Assembly: GCA_039029355.1 (NCBI GenBank)
Contig: JBCCGI010000005.1
Coordinates: forward strand, 62,001-126,000
From: JBCCGI01 sp039029355
GTDB lineage: Bacteria; Planctomycetota; UBA1135; GCA-002686595
DNA: 64,000 nucleotides
Reading direction: 5' to 3'
Part shown: positions 7,889 to 17,100 of the stretch, in pieces
Position numbering within the stretch: position 1 is the first letter of the stretch
How the letters are laid out: each line of letters begins with the position of its first letter
Notes under the pieces: model-generated
What the model was told of the DNA's origin: nothing
Databases searched by the model: none
The model's input: the letters and a program-made list of their open reading frames with translations, nothing else
Program-made: the position numbers and the translations under genes

Positions 7889-10846
7889 ATGGCCGCACCT
7901 CCGACCACTCCCGCTCACGAGCCCCCGGGCGACGCTCGCTTCGTCCGGGGGCTTGCGCTTTGTCTGCTCGCCGCAGCGATCGCCGTCAACGTGCCCGCGC
8001 TCGCCGCGACCGGCTGGGCGCGTCCGCTCTTCCAGGCGCTGCTGTGGGGCGCCACGGCGCTGGCGCTGCGTGGGGCCTGGCCCGGGCGGCAGCGCGCCTC
8101 CCGCACGACCGTGCTCGCGCTCGGGATCATCGCGGCCTTCGCCGCGGCCTCGCACGTGCGCTTCGGTGCCTTCCACGGCGGCGGCCGCTTCCTGCACCAG
8201 CACGAGCTCTTCAACTACACGATCGGCTCGAAGTACTTCGACGAGCTCGGCTACGACGGGCTGTATTTCGCGACGCACCGCGCGCTGCTCGAGAACGACC
8301 CGACGCTCGACGCCGAGATCACGCTCGTCAAGAACCTCCGCACGAACCGCTTCGAGAGCAAGCAGATCTCGCTGGCGCGGGCGGACAGCGTCGAATCGCT
8401 CTTCACCGAGGAGCGCTGGCGCGAGTTCCGCTCCGACGTGCGCTTCTTCCAGGGCCTGCTGCCACGCGCCGGCTGGCAGCCACTCCTGGCGGACCACGGC
8501 TACAACGCCACGCCGTTCTGGACCGCGCTCGGGTCGCTGTTCTCGCGCAACGTCGAGCTGGTGGGGAACGCGCTCTACCTGCTGGCCTCGATCGACCTGG
8601 TGCTGCTGGCGGTCACGCTGCTCGTCGCGCGCTGGGGCTTCGGGACACGCGGAGCGCTGCTCTTCGCAATCTTCTTCTTCGCGAGCCCGTTCTCGACCTT
8701 CGAGTTCACCGGCGGAGCCTTCCTGCGACAGGTCTGGGTACTCGGCACGGTCGGCTTCGCCGCGTGCCTGCGGCGCGGGCGCTACGGCACCGCCGGAGCG
8801 CTGCTGGCGCTCGCGGTCGCCGACCGTATCTTCCCGGTGCTGTTCCTGGCGCTGCCCCTGGCGCTGTTCGAGCGCGCGGGGCCGGCGCGTTGGTCGCTGC
8901 GGCACGGTCCCATGCGCCTCTTGGCAGCCTTCGTCGCCGCCGGGCTCGCGCTCGGCGCCTGGGCCACGGTGGCGGTCGGGGCCGATGCCTGGCTCCAGAG
9001 CTACGAGACGCTGACCGCCCACAACAACGGCTTCTACCTCAACCAGGTATCGCTGCGGACGCTGCTCCTGGTCGACCCGGTCGCGACGCACGAGCTGGTC
9101 GCCGGGGGCTGGGACGAGGCGCTGTGGCTGCGCGCGCGCGAGGGGCTCCACGCCGCGACGCGGCCGCCGCTGCGGGTGGTGCGGATCGCGCTGCTGGTCC
9201 TGCTCTGGGGTGCGCTGATGCGCTCGCGCCGGCCCTGGGCCGCGTTTGGGCTCACGTTCTTCGCGCCCTTCGTGCTGCTCTACCCGGCGAACTACTACTA
9301 CGTGTTTCTGGCGCTGCCGCTGCTCGCGTGGCGTAGCGCGCCGCGCCTCGCGTTTGCCCTCGTATGGCTGCAGGGGCTCCTGTGGCTGCTGCGCCTGGCG
9401 CTGCCCGCGCCGGAGCAGCTCGAGGTGCTGCACTGGCTCTTCTCGCTGGCGCTGCTGGCGGTCTTCGCGCGCTTCCTCTTTGCGGCACACGAGCAGCGCT
9501 CCGGCCGCATCGCTGTGCTCGCCAGCGTCGCGGCGCTCGCGGTCTCCTTCTTCGCGTTCGGACGGGGCGCGACCGCCGACCCGCCCGGGGTGCTCGACCT
9601 CACCACCGCCGACGTCGCCGACGTGTTCGCGGCGGAGGCCGGCTCCGAACAGATGGCGGCCTTCGGCGGCGCCTGGAGCCGCGACGACCAGGTGCGCTTT
9701 GAGGCCGGTCGGCCCGGCGCGCGCGTGACGGTCGAGATCGAGGCCGACGAGCCCGGCCCCCACCGACTGCGCGTCGACTTCACGGCCGCGCCGCCCTACG
9801 GCATCGTGCGTCTCGCGGTGAACGGCGGCGAGCCGCTGGCCGAGGTCGACCTCTTCGCGCCGACCGCCGGGCGCCGCGCCGTCGTGGCGTACGGCGTCGA
9901 GCTTCGCGAAGGAGCGAATGAGCTGAGCTTTTCGGTCGACGACAAGCACCCGAGCGCGCGGGGCTACCAGCTCGGCATCGACCGCATCACGGTCGAGCCG
10001 AGCGAGGTGCAGACCACGCCCGCGGCGGCGCTCCAGGCCGCAGTCGACTGGATCCTGGCGCATCCGGCGGACCACTTCGACGGCGGGCGCGCGGACGTCT
10101 ACGCCGAGATCGAGACGCTCGACCGGCTCACCCGCTGCCGTGTCCTCGCGCCGCGCCACGACGAGCTCGAGCGTGCCCTCTCCGATCGCTTGGGGTGGCT
10201 CGACCGCACGCGGGCGTTCCGAGTCGGCCCCAAGGACTACGACGGCCTCGCGGCCGCCGCGCTCGCGGCGCGGGCGCGCTCGCGTCCGCTCTCGCCCTAC
10301 GTCGCGACGCGCGACGCGATGCGCGCATTCGCCGCGGACTACCGCAGCAGCGCCGGCTTCCGGCCGCTGCGGCTGTGCACGGCGCTCGCGCAGCTCGACG
10401 GCGACGCGCAGCTCGGATGCGACCCGCGCCGCAGCCTGCTCTTCCGCGAGTACTCCGAGCGCACGATCACCGCCGCGCTCGCCGGGCCGGTCGACCCGGC
10501 CGTCGCTCCGAGCCTCGCGGCCGCGGTCGCGGCCGTCCTGCAGGACGCGCGCGGCCTCGCGCCGGACGACCCGCTCCTCGTCGGCGACGACACGCCCTGG
10601 AACGAGCTGCTCGACCACGGGCTGCGCTGGGCGCGCGCCACCGGCGACCTGGTCTTCGCGTCGCGCCTGCTCATCCTCAGCGACCTCACCGGCGCATGGG
10701 GAATCTCGGCCGTGCGCGCGACCGACTGGCTGTCCTACCACTCCGAGCCCGACGGCTCCTTCGGCGCGGTGTCCCCCACCGCCCAGAACCCGCGTCGCCC
10801 CGCGGTCCTGGCGGCGGCGCAGGCCTTCGCGGGCACCGTCGAGTAG
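7889..10846 (+). CDS. Large multi-pass membrane protein with GT-C-like layout
   Basis: A 985-residue protein. Hydrophobic helices fill roughly residues 20-560. A first large extracytoplasmic loop carries HQHELFNY, an acidic motif in the place where GT-C glycosyltransferases (PMT/ArnT class) keep their catalytic Asp/Glu. After the membrane part, residues about 570-710 form a beta-rich domain (VTVEIEADEPGPHRLRVDF, SFSVDD) resembling a carbohydrate-binding sandwich, followed by a helical region to the end. Transfer of sugar from a lipid carrier to an exported substrate is an inference from topology only. It follows the pilin cluster after 46 bp, so pilin or surface-protein glycosylation is possible. 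A GGAGCC lies just before the ATG. Confidence 0.5.
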   Translation: MAAPPTTPAHEPPGDARFVRGLALCLLAAAIAVNVPALAATGWARPLFQALLWGATALALRGAWPGRQRASRTTVLALGIIAAFAAASHVRFGAFHGGGRFLHQHELFNYTIGSKYFDELGYDGLYFATHRALLENDPTLDAEITLVKNLRTNRFESKQISLARADSVESLFTEERWREFRSDVRFFQGLLPRAGWQPLLADHGYNATPFWTALGSLFSRNVELVGNALYLLASIDLVLLAVTLLVARWGFGTRGALLFAIFFFASPFSTFEFTGGAFLRQVWVLGTVGFAACLRRGRYGTAGALLALAVADRIFPVLFLALPLALFERAGPARWSLRHGPMRLLAAFVAAGLALGAWATVAVGADAWLQSYETLTAHNNGFYLNQVSLRTLLLVDPVATHELVAGGWDEALWLRAREGLHAATRPPLRVVRIALLVLLWGALMRSRRPWAAFGLTFFAPFVLLYPANYYYVFLALPLLAWRSAPRLAFALVWLQGLLWLLRLALPAPEQLEVLHWLFSLALLAVFARFLFAAHEQRSGRIAVLASVAALAVSFFAFGRGATADPPGVLDLTTADVADVFAAEAGSEQMAAFGGAWSRDDQVRFEAGRPGARVTVEIEADEPGPHRLRVDFTAAPPYGIVRLAVNGGEPLAEVDLFAPTAGRRAVVAYGVELREGANELSFSVDDKHPSARGYQLGIDRITVEPSEVQTTPAAALQAAVDWILAHPADHFDGGRADVYAEIETLDRLTRCRVLAPRHDELERALSDRLGWLDRTRAFRVGPKDYDGLAAAALAARARSRPLSPYVATRDAMRAFAADYRSSAGFRPLRLCTALAQLDGDAQLGCDPRRSLLFREYSERTITAALAGPVDPAVAPSLAAAVAAVLQDARGLAPDDPLLVGDDTPWNELLDHGLRWARATGDLVFASRLLILSDLTGAWGISAVRATDWLSYHSEPDGSFGAVSPTAQNPRRPAVLAAAQAFAGTVE

Positions 10847-10883
10847 CCGGCGCTGGAGCCTCCGGCGGACGCGCTCGCGCCGC

Positions 10884-13800
10884 TCAGTTCCTCCTGGCGA
10901 AGTTGCGCGCTTCCTGCAGGTGTCCCTCAAAGGCACGCTCGTCTCCCGCCTCAAGGGACCCGATCGCCTGCGTGATCAGCAAGGTCACCGGACTCAGGAT
11001 CGACTCCTGTGAGGTGAAGTTGTTCAGGTCCCACATCTCGGCCACGCCGCGCGTCCGCCTAAGCCTGAAGGCGCCGAGTGCGCGCGTGAACCGGTAGCGC
11101 TCGGTGGGCGTGTCGTCGAGCTTGTTCGCAAGCTCTGCTTGCCGCACGGCATGCCCGATCTCCTCGCGCGTCGGATAGGGCCGCCTAAGGGTCATCCATG
11201 CCGCTTCGTCCAGGTCGTGGGCTAGCTCGATCACGTCGTAGCTGAGCGCTACGCTGGTCGCCGCCTGCCTCTCCGGGAGGGTCAACGACGTCTCGAGCTG
11301 AAGCCGGTCGACGACCGCCGCCGCGTCAGGGCACTCGAGAAAGAGATCTCGCACGAGCGCGCGCAGCTCCCCGCGCTTGGCCGAGTGGCGCTGCATCTTG
11401 CGGCGCGTTGGAAGATCGCTCTCGAAGATCCGGATCTTCCCATCGAGCGAGCTGGTAATGACGCGGTCTCCGTCCGAGGTCATGCGGACACAGGTGACCG
11501 CGGCCTCGTGCCCCCACAGCTTGATCCCCACGCCGGTCGACGTATCCCGGACGATGGCCACCTTGTCCCGCGAGCAGGACAGCAGGTACCTCCCCCTGGG
11601 CCCATAGGTCACCATCCCCCCCGCTCCGCGGTGGTCGTTGAGCCTCGTCCGCCGCCCGTCGCCGAGGTCCCAGGCATAGATGTTCGCGTTGCCGTTCATC
11701 ACGGCGAGCTTGTCCCCAGCCCCCATGGCGACCGACGTGGCGGCCACGAACCGACCCAGCTCGTCGAGCAGCTCGCCCGTGGGTGCGTCCCAGACGAACG
11801 CGGGGTTGACCGTCGTGAGCCCCGCCTGGACGCCCGCCGCGATGCGGGCTCCGTCCGTGCACACCGAGGCGCGCCGGTACCATCCCTCCCTGGGGTAGGC
11901 GAGCTTCCTGACCAGGTCGCCGGCTTCGTCCACGACCCAGACGGCGCCGGACCGCATCCCAACCACCGCGAAGCTCCGGTTCGGCGCAAGCGCGATGGAG
12001 ACAGGCGGGCTCCCCGGCACGCTCGTCTTGGTGATCACCTCGCCGCCCCTGGTACTCCACTGGAGGACGAGCTCATCTTCCGTTCCGGCGAAGACCCGCT
12101 CTCCGTCGTCGCTGATGGCGATGCAGACCAAGGCCGCTTCGCCTCCGCGCAATACACGCACGGTGTCACCGGTCCGAGCATCGACGACGAGGGCATCGCG
12201 ACTGTCCTGCAGGAGGACCGCGAGGAGCTGCGACTCGCCGCTGATGTCAAAGGCGATCACGGGTGCCGAGAAGGGGATTGCGCTCACGCCTCCCGACGGG
12301 TCATCCAGGTTCCAAACCCGCGAGACCTTCTCACCGGTCGACGTGACCAGCCGCCCGTCCGCCAGAAAGGCCAGGTCCTCGACCGCAGCCTGATGGCCCG
12401 GGAGCGTCTTCACGCAGGTCCCGGTCTCGGCGTCCCAGACCTGGACCGTTTCGTCCCACGAGCCCGTCACGACGCGCCGGCTGTCCGGACAGAACCGAAC
12501 GCAGCGCAGGCCGAGCTCGTGCCCCTCCAGGTCGGACAGGACGCGGCCCGTGTACGCCTCCCACACCCTTGCGACCGGATTGGAGTCACTGTTGATGGAA
12601 GCCGCGACGAAGCGGCCGTCGAGGCTGAAGTCCACATCGGACGCTCCTGTGGGGCAGTCGAGCCGGCTCGTAGGAGCGAGGGTCGCCAGGTCGTAGAGCC
12701 ACACTCCGCTCCAGCCGGCCAGCGCGAACCTCCGGCCGTTCGGGCCGATGGCGACCGCTACCGCGCTGACGCCACGGGCCTTTCTCGTGTCGATCAACTC
12801 GCGGGCGGCGACGTCCCACAGCTTCACCACTCCGTCGCTCGACACCGAAACGGCCCTATGGCCGTCGCGCGTCACCGTGATGTCGGAGATCCGGGCGTCA
12901 TGCCCCTCCGGGAACGCTTCCTGGTCGCGCGTTTGGGCATCTACGACCCAGAGCCCGTAGTCATGCGTAGCGACGAGGGCGAAGCGACCATCCGCGGGTG
13001 CGGTCATGGCGGTGATATGGGACGGGAGCCGGACCTCATGCAGCTTGCTCCCGTGTTCCGGCTCCCACAGCTCCAACTTGCCGTGCGTGCTTCCGCTGAG
13101 GACACGGGTTCCGCCCTGAACGACCGCCAAGCCGGTGGCGGACCAGCCCGACGAGTCGTCGAAACGAGCAGCACTGACGTCCGCTTCGAGGTTGAGGTAG
13201 CGCCACTCCCAGCTGCGAAACTCCGTCGGACACGCGTCCAGCGCGGCCCGTGCTTCTCGCGCAAAGCCGTCTCGGATCATGTGGCTCGCGGACGCGATAC
13301 GGGCGTCGTAGCTCCGCAGCCTGGCCTCCTTCGCACTCGCCACGGCGCTCGTAGCGATCGAGCTGAGCCGGACTAGGTAGAAGAGCGTCATCGACATCGT
13401 CAGAAGGGCGGCGATCGCGACCGTCGTCACCAGGACGCGGTTTCTCCGAGCGAATCGTTGAGCTCGGTACCACGCGGATGGAGGGCGCACGGAGATCGGT
13501 CGATGAGCGGCGAACGCCCGCAGATCCGCGGCGAGCGCCTGCGCGCTCGAGTAGCGTCGGTCCGGATCACGGTCGAGAGCCGTGGCGAGGACGGTCCGCA
13601 GGTCCTTGAACACCGGCTCCCGCAGCGACCGCGGGAACTCAAGGCTCGCGTTCTGAACCGCGGCACGGATCTCCCCGATCGTCGCTCCCTTGAAGGGAAG
13701 CTCCAGGGTCATGCACTCGAAGAGCAGCACGCCGAGGCTCCAGATGTCGCTTCGGCGGTCGAGCGCTTCGCCGGCCAGCTGCTCCGGGGACATGTACGCC

Positions 13801-14606
13801 GGGGTTCCGGGCGTGCAGCCGCTCAGCGTTAGCTTGTCCCGCCCCCCCTCCTCATCGCGGGCGACTCCGAAGTCCAGCAGGACGGGGGTGTCCTCGGGGG
13901 AGAGAATGACGTTCTGAGGCTTGATGTCTCGATGGACGATGCCGGCCCCGTGCGCGGCGCCTAGCGTCATCGCAAGGGTCTCCCCCCAGCCAACCACCCG
14001 CATCACCCAGCCGCGATCTCGCTCGACCTCCTCCTCGTCGAGGCTGGACAGGCACTTCGATAGCGCCACCCCCTCGACGAACTGCATCGCGATGAAGGCG
14101 AGCATCTCGCCGTTGGACTCAACCACTCCCGCCTCATAGATCTGCGCAATTCCGGGGTGCTCGAGGCGTCCCAGGAACTCCGCTTCACGTTCGAAGCGCA
14201 AGCGGGCGCTCCTGGACTCCCACGAGGCCCGAAAGACCTTGAGCGCTACGCATCGCCTTGGATGCGCCTGCTCCGCGAGATAGACGCGCCCCATGCCCCC
14301 CTCCCCCAACAGGCGCAGGATCCTGTAGTCGCCGATCCACTCGAACTCGCCGCGTGTCGCCAGGCTCGGGGTGGAACCGCCCAGCGATCGCCTTGGAGAG
14401 GCCGGTCCGGGCGGACCGACCTCCTCGGGGCCCGGCGAACGGTAGGCGGCGCGGAGCCCAGCGACAAACCGGTCTGGCAGGAGCTCACCATCGAGCGCCT
14501 CCTGGCACGACCGACAGCCGTTCAGGTGTTCCAGTACGTCGGCATGGTGCTCGGGTTCTTCGAGCGCGGCGATGAGGGTGTCGAGGAGTGGGCAGGAGCC
14601 TCGCAT
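10884..14606 (-). CDS. Ser/Thr protein kinase with WD40 repeats
   Basis: The ATG at 14606 gives 1240 residues; a TTG 12 codons upstream is an alternative. The N-terminus has an HxxxCxxC motif (HLNGCRSC, residues 27-34) like anti-sigma zinc fingers. The kinase domain spans about 93-370: GEGGMGRVY near 101, the ALK lysine at 123, HRDIKPQN at 225-232, DFG at 245-247 and SPE near 273. All catalytic residues are present, so it should be active. One membrane helix (about 391-411) separates it from an exported WD40 propeller region with repeated D-x-W-D and LWDV/VWDA strand ends. This receptor-like kinase layout is common in planctomycetes. The ligand and substrate are unknown. Confidence 0.9.
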   Translation of the reverse strand: MRGSCPLLDTLIAALEEPEHHADVLEHLNGCRSCQEALDGELLPDRFVAGLRAAYRSPGPEEVGPPGPASPRRSLGGSTPSLATRGEFEWIGDYRILRLLGEGGMGRVYLAEQAHPRRCVALKVFRASWESRSARLRFEREAEFLGRLEHPGIAQIYEAGVVESNGEMLAFIAMQFVEGVALSKCLSSLDEEEVERDRGWVMRVVGWGETLAMTLGAAHGAGIVHRDIKPQNVILSPEDTPVLLDFGVARDEEGGRDKLTLSGCTPGTPAYMSPEQLAGEALDRRSDIWSLGVLLFECMTLELPFKGATIGEIRAAVQNASLEFPRSLREPVFKDLRTVLATALDRDPDRRYSSAQALAADLRAFAAHRPISVRPPSAWYRAQRFARRNRVLVTTVAIAALLTMSMTLFYLVRLSSIATSAVASAKEARLRSYDARIASASHMIRDGFAREARAALDACPTEFRSWEWRYLNLEADVSAARFDDSSGWSATGLAVVQGGTRVLSGSTHGKLELWEPEHGSKLHEVRLPSHITAMTAPADGRFALVATHDYGLWVVDAQTRDQEAFPEGHDARISDITVTRDGHRAVSVSSDGVVKLWDVAARELIDTRKARGVSAVAVAIGPNGRRFALAGWSGVWLYDLATLAPTSRLDCPTGASDVDFSLDGRFVAASINSDSNPVARVWEAYTGRVLSDLEGHELGLRCVRFCPDSRRVVTGSWDETVQVWDAETGTCVKTLPGHQAAVEDLAFLADGRLVTSTGEKVSRVWNLDDPSGGVSAIPFSAPVIAFDISGESQLLAVLLQDSRDALVVDARTGDTVRVLRGGEAALVCIAISDDGERVFAGTEDELVLQWSTRGGEVITKTSVPGSPPVSIALAPNRSFAVVGMRSGAVWVVDEAGDLVRKLAYPREGWYRRASVCTDGARIAAGVQAGLTTVNPAFVWDAPTGELLDELGRFVAATSVAMGAGDKLAVMNGNANIYAWDLGDGRRTRLNDHRGAGGMVTYGPRGRYLLSCSRDKVAIVRDTSTGVGIKLWGHEAAVTCVRMTSDGDRVITSSLDGKIRIFESDLPTRRKMQRHSAKRGELRALVRDLFLECPDAAAVVDRLQLETSLTLPERQAATSVALSYDVIELAHDLDEAAWMTLRRPYPTREEIGHAVRQAELANKLDDTPTERYRFTRALGAFRLRRTRGVAEMWDLNNFTSQESILSPVTLLITQAIGSLEAGDERAFEGHLQEARNFARRN

Positions 14607-14911
14607 GGCGGTGTCGGTTACCTGGCGCCCTGTGTCGTCCAAGGCGGCGTCGGCTCAGATGAGCTCAGGCTCCCCTAGGGGGCAGAGCGGGATCGCTACG
14701 CATCTGCCCCGCGTGGTCAGCGGTCGTAGCGATCCGGAGCGAGCGGTCGGAAAGGAGTCCATCCCGGTCGTGCCAACGCCGTGCTTCTCCCAAGAGCGAC
14801 TGGATGGTGTCGGAAGAATAGCATGGGGCGATCATCGACCTTTTTCGAGGCCTCGCCCTCGGCACACGCCGAGCCTTCTGAGGGGCTTGATGCTCGCCTC
14901 ACCTAGCACAT
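14607..14911. other. Intergenic region between kinase and metalloprotease genes
   Basis: This 305 bp stretch lies between two minus-strand genes. It must hold the promoter of the kinase gene and the 3' untranslated end of its own upstream neighbour is absent, because the metalloprotease gene at 14912 ends here. A short reading frame of about 66 codons (14665-14865, minus) has no recognisable features or ribosome site and is not called. A T-run (CTTTTTCG near 14840) is the only obvious low-GC patch. Confidence 0.4.
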
Positions 14912-16129
14912 CTAGCGCGCCAGCTCGGCTCCGTACGCCTCGATCAGCACATCCACCATCTCCGCGCTGACGCGCCCGCGCCGCGAGTCGCCCATCAGGT
15001 CGCCCAGGAGCCCGCTCCACTCGACCAGCGTCACGCCGAAGGCTCCACGCGGCTCGCCGGTGTAGGCGCGCAGGTACGCGTCGGAGAAGCCCAGGAGGTG
15101 CCCGAACTCGTGGGCGAGCGTGCGCGGCGGCAGCGCGTCGGCGCCCAGCTGGATCGAGCGCGCGACGTAGGAGTGCGTGCTCTTCGCGCCGGTCGTCAGG
15201 ACGAGCGCGCCCTCGGGAAAGCGCGCCACGTGCGCCTGCTCGTCGATCTGCGCGCCGCGGGCTGGGGCCTCGCCGTCCGCGTAGAGCTCGGCGGGTGGGA
15301 TACGCCGCAGCGTCAGCTCGACGCGGAAGCCCCGCGCGCGAGCAGCTTCGGACTCGACGAAGGCGGCGACGACCGCGCGCTCGAAGCGCGCCAGGAAGGC
15401 CTCGTCCTCGATGTCGGTCACCACCGTCACCGGCAGCACCAGTGCCCCGTCGGCGGTGTGCTCGAGCGCCAGGCCTTCCGCCGGCCGGAAGGGCGCGAGC
15501 TGCTCCATCCAGCTACGCCGCAGCTCGGCCGAGCGCTCGGGGTCGACGCCGCTCTCGCGCAGGCGGTTCCACTCCTCCACGACCGCGAGCAGCGCGTTGC
15601 GCCCGGCGAAGAAGGCGTTGTCGAGCACCGCGCGCTCCTGCCAGTAGGCGTGGTAGGAGATGTGCTCGTCGAGGTTCTTCAGCTTTTTGCGGAGCCGCTC
15701 ATAGCGCTCGACCAGCGGCCCCAGCGCATCGGCCGGCCGCTCGTCGGCGACGCGCGCCAGCACCGCGGCGTCGCGCACCGCCCAGGCGTAGGCGGTGCTG
15801 ATGCCGGCCAGCGAGTAGCTCGTCGAACGCGGCGTCACGTCGACCTGCGGCGGGTCGTCGAGCAGCCGCGGCAGCACGCGGTAGCCGCGCTCGCGCACGG
15901 GCGCGGGCTTGCCGCGCAGCTCTTGGGCCAGCGCTTGGTCCTCGCGGTCGGCGCGCGCGAGCAGCGCGGCACGGGCGCGGTCGAGGTCGCTCGAGAAGCG
16001 GTCGCGCTCCTCGCGCAGCCAGTCGAGCGCGAGGGTCCACTCGGCGGGGACCTCGACGCGGTCCGGTGCGCCCGGGGCGCCACCTGCGTCCTGGGCCGGC
16101 AGGGTCAGCAGCAGCAGGGCCAGCAGCAT
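14912..16129 (-). CDS. Exported zinc metalloprotease-like protein, HExxHxxGxxD
   Basis: A 405-residue protein with a short signal peptide (MLLALLLLTLPAQDAGG). Near residue 335 it has HEFGHLLGFSD, an exact HExxHxxGxxD zinc motif in which Asp replaces the usual third His of metzincins, as in snapalysin-type proteases. A downstream LMGD could provide the Met-turn. The first 200 residues are helical and charged (RLRKKLKNLDEH) and match no family I can name. The motif and export signal support a secreted or periplasmic peptidase. The substrate is unknown. It lies 43 bp downstream of the selenoprotein gene and is probably co-transcribed with it. Confidence 0.7.
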   Translation of the reverse strand: MLLALLLLTLPAQDAGGAPGAPDRVEVPAEWTLALDWLREERDRFSSDLDRARAALLARADREDQALAQELRGKPAPVRERGYRVLPRLLDDPPQVDVTPRSTSYSLAGISTAYAWAVRDAAVLARVADERPADALGPLVERYERLRKKLKNLDEHISYHAYWQERAVLDNAFFAGRNALLAVVEEWNRLRESGVDPERSAELRRSWMEQLAPFRPAEGLALEHTADGALVLPVTVVTDIEDEAFLARFERAVVAAFVESEAARARGFRVELTLRRIPPAELYADGEAPARGAQIDEQAHVARFPEGALVLTTGAKSTHSYVARSIQLGADALPPRTLAHEFGHLLGFSDAYLRAYTGEPRGAFGVTLVEWSGLLGDLMGDSRRGRVSAEMVDVLIEAYGAELAR

Positions 16130-16172
16130 GGGCCCATCCTAGCCGGCTCGGGGGCGCGCCGGCAGCTCGCCC

Positions 16173-17051
16173 CTACCGGCGCCGGCCGTCTCCCCGCTTG
16201 CCGTCGGCGGGCTCGCGCTCCAGCGGCTCCATCCCCAGCTCGACGCGGATCGCGTCCTCGAGCTCGTCGGGCTTGAAGCCGAAGGGGCCCGGGCCGCCGG
16301 CGTAGGCGACCTTGCCGTCCTTCGCCACAAGGTAGAGGCGGTCGGGGTGGGCCTGGTAGGCGGTGGCGGCGGTGTTCTTCATGTCGTCGACCACCATGCG
16401 CAGGGGCGACATGTCGAGCGCACCGCTGCACTGCTTGGCGATCGCCTTGCGCTCGTCGAGCGTTACCGGCTCCTCGATCACCGGGTGGTCGCCGAAGCGA
16501 CCGGGGACGCCCGGCGCGCTGCCGTCGACGGCGTGGGCCTCGTGGATGTACACGACGAGGAACTCGACCCCATCGCGGTAGCTCTTCTCCAGCTGCTTGA
16601 GCCGCCCGACCGAGCGGCGGAAGGGAGGTCAGGTGTAGCTGCCGAAGATCAGCGCGACCGGGCGCTTGCCCTTGAACCCGGAGAGCTGCACCAGCTCGGG
16701 CTTCTTCAGTTTCTCCTTCTCGGCGAGGAACGGCGGCGGGAGCAGCTCCAGCCGGAAGTCCGGCGCCGCGTCCCCGGCCGCCGGTGGCTTCACCTTCGCG
16801 CGCTTGCCCTTCTGCCAGCCGCGGCCCTCGATCTCCTTCTCGTCGATCCAGCCGTTGCCGTCGACGTCGAGGTTCTTCCAGTGCTCGTCGTCGCGGGTGT
16901 ACTCCTTGCGCGTGATCCGGCCGTCGCCGTCGGCGTCGTACTTCTTCGCGAGGAAGGCCCACGCGGTGGGCTTGGCGGGCTCCTCCTGGGGCGGCGCGGC
17001 GGCGAGGAGCGCCGCGCACGAGAGGGCGAGCGTGGTTCGGGGGAAGAGCAT
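16173..17051 (-). CDS. EF-hand / iodothyronine deiodinase-like selenoprotein (UGA = Sec141)
   Basis: Read through the in-frame TGA at 16631-16629, this is one 292-residue protein ending at the TAG in 16175-16173. Residues 1-20 are a signal peptide. Two EF-hands follow, DADGDGRITRKE at 39-50 and DVDGNGWIDEKE at 62-73. The thioredoxin-fold part then has FGSYT-[UGA]-PPF. This aligns with the active site FGSCT-Sec-P of vertebrate deiodinases, and FLVVYIHEAHAVDG matches their FLVIYIEEAHASDG. The C-terminal RLYLVAKDGKVAYAGGPGPF matches the deiodinase RLYI..GRI.YKG.SGPW. The codon is TGA and not TAA or TAG, and coding continues in frame for 151 codons. A hairpin sits just downstream. A plain nonsense mutation is the alternative. 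A bacterial redox or dehalogenase function is inferred. GGAGG lies 12 nt before the ATG. Confidence 0.85.
16602..16620 (-). promoter_or_regulatory. Candidate bacterial SECIS hairpin after the Sec UGA
   Basis: On the coding strand, 9 to 27 nt after the TGA, CCGCC pairs perfectly with GGCGG around a 9-nt loop that reads GCTCGGTCG. The loop contains GGTC, the same tetranucleotide found in the apical loop of the E. coli fdhF SECIS. Distance and location inside the coding frame fit bacterial SECIS elements recognised by SelB. High GC makes short hairpins common, so this is supporting rather than decisive evidence. Confidence 0.45.
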
Positions 17052-17100
17052 GGCAGGTGAAACCCTCCGCCGGGTCCTGGGTTGCGGAATACGGTTCGGG

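Noticed and set aside
7853..10954. Long open frame (about 1030 codons) on the minus strand opposite the multi-pass membrane gene
   Set aside because: The translation is a repetitive Arg/Glu/Gly-rich product without domains, an artefact of high GC3 on the true plus-strand gene.
16629..17051. A separate 140-residue EF-hand protein ending at TGA, with a second gene starting at GTG 16553
   Set aside because: The two parts are in the same frame and together match a single deiodinase-like protein with the TGA at the Sec position.
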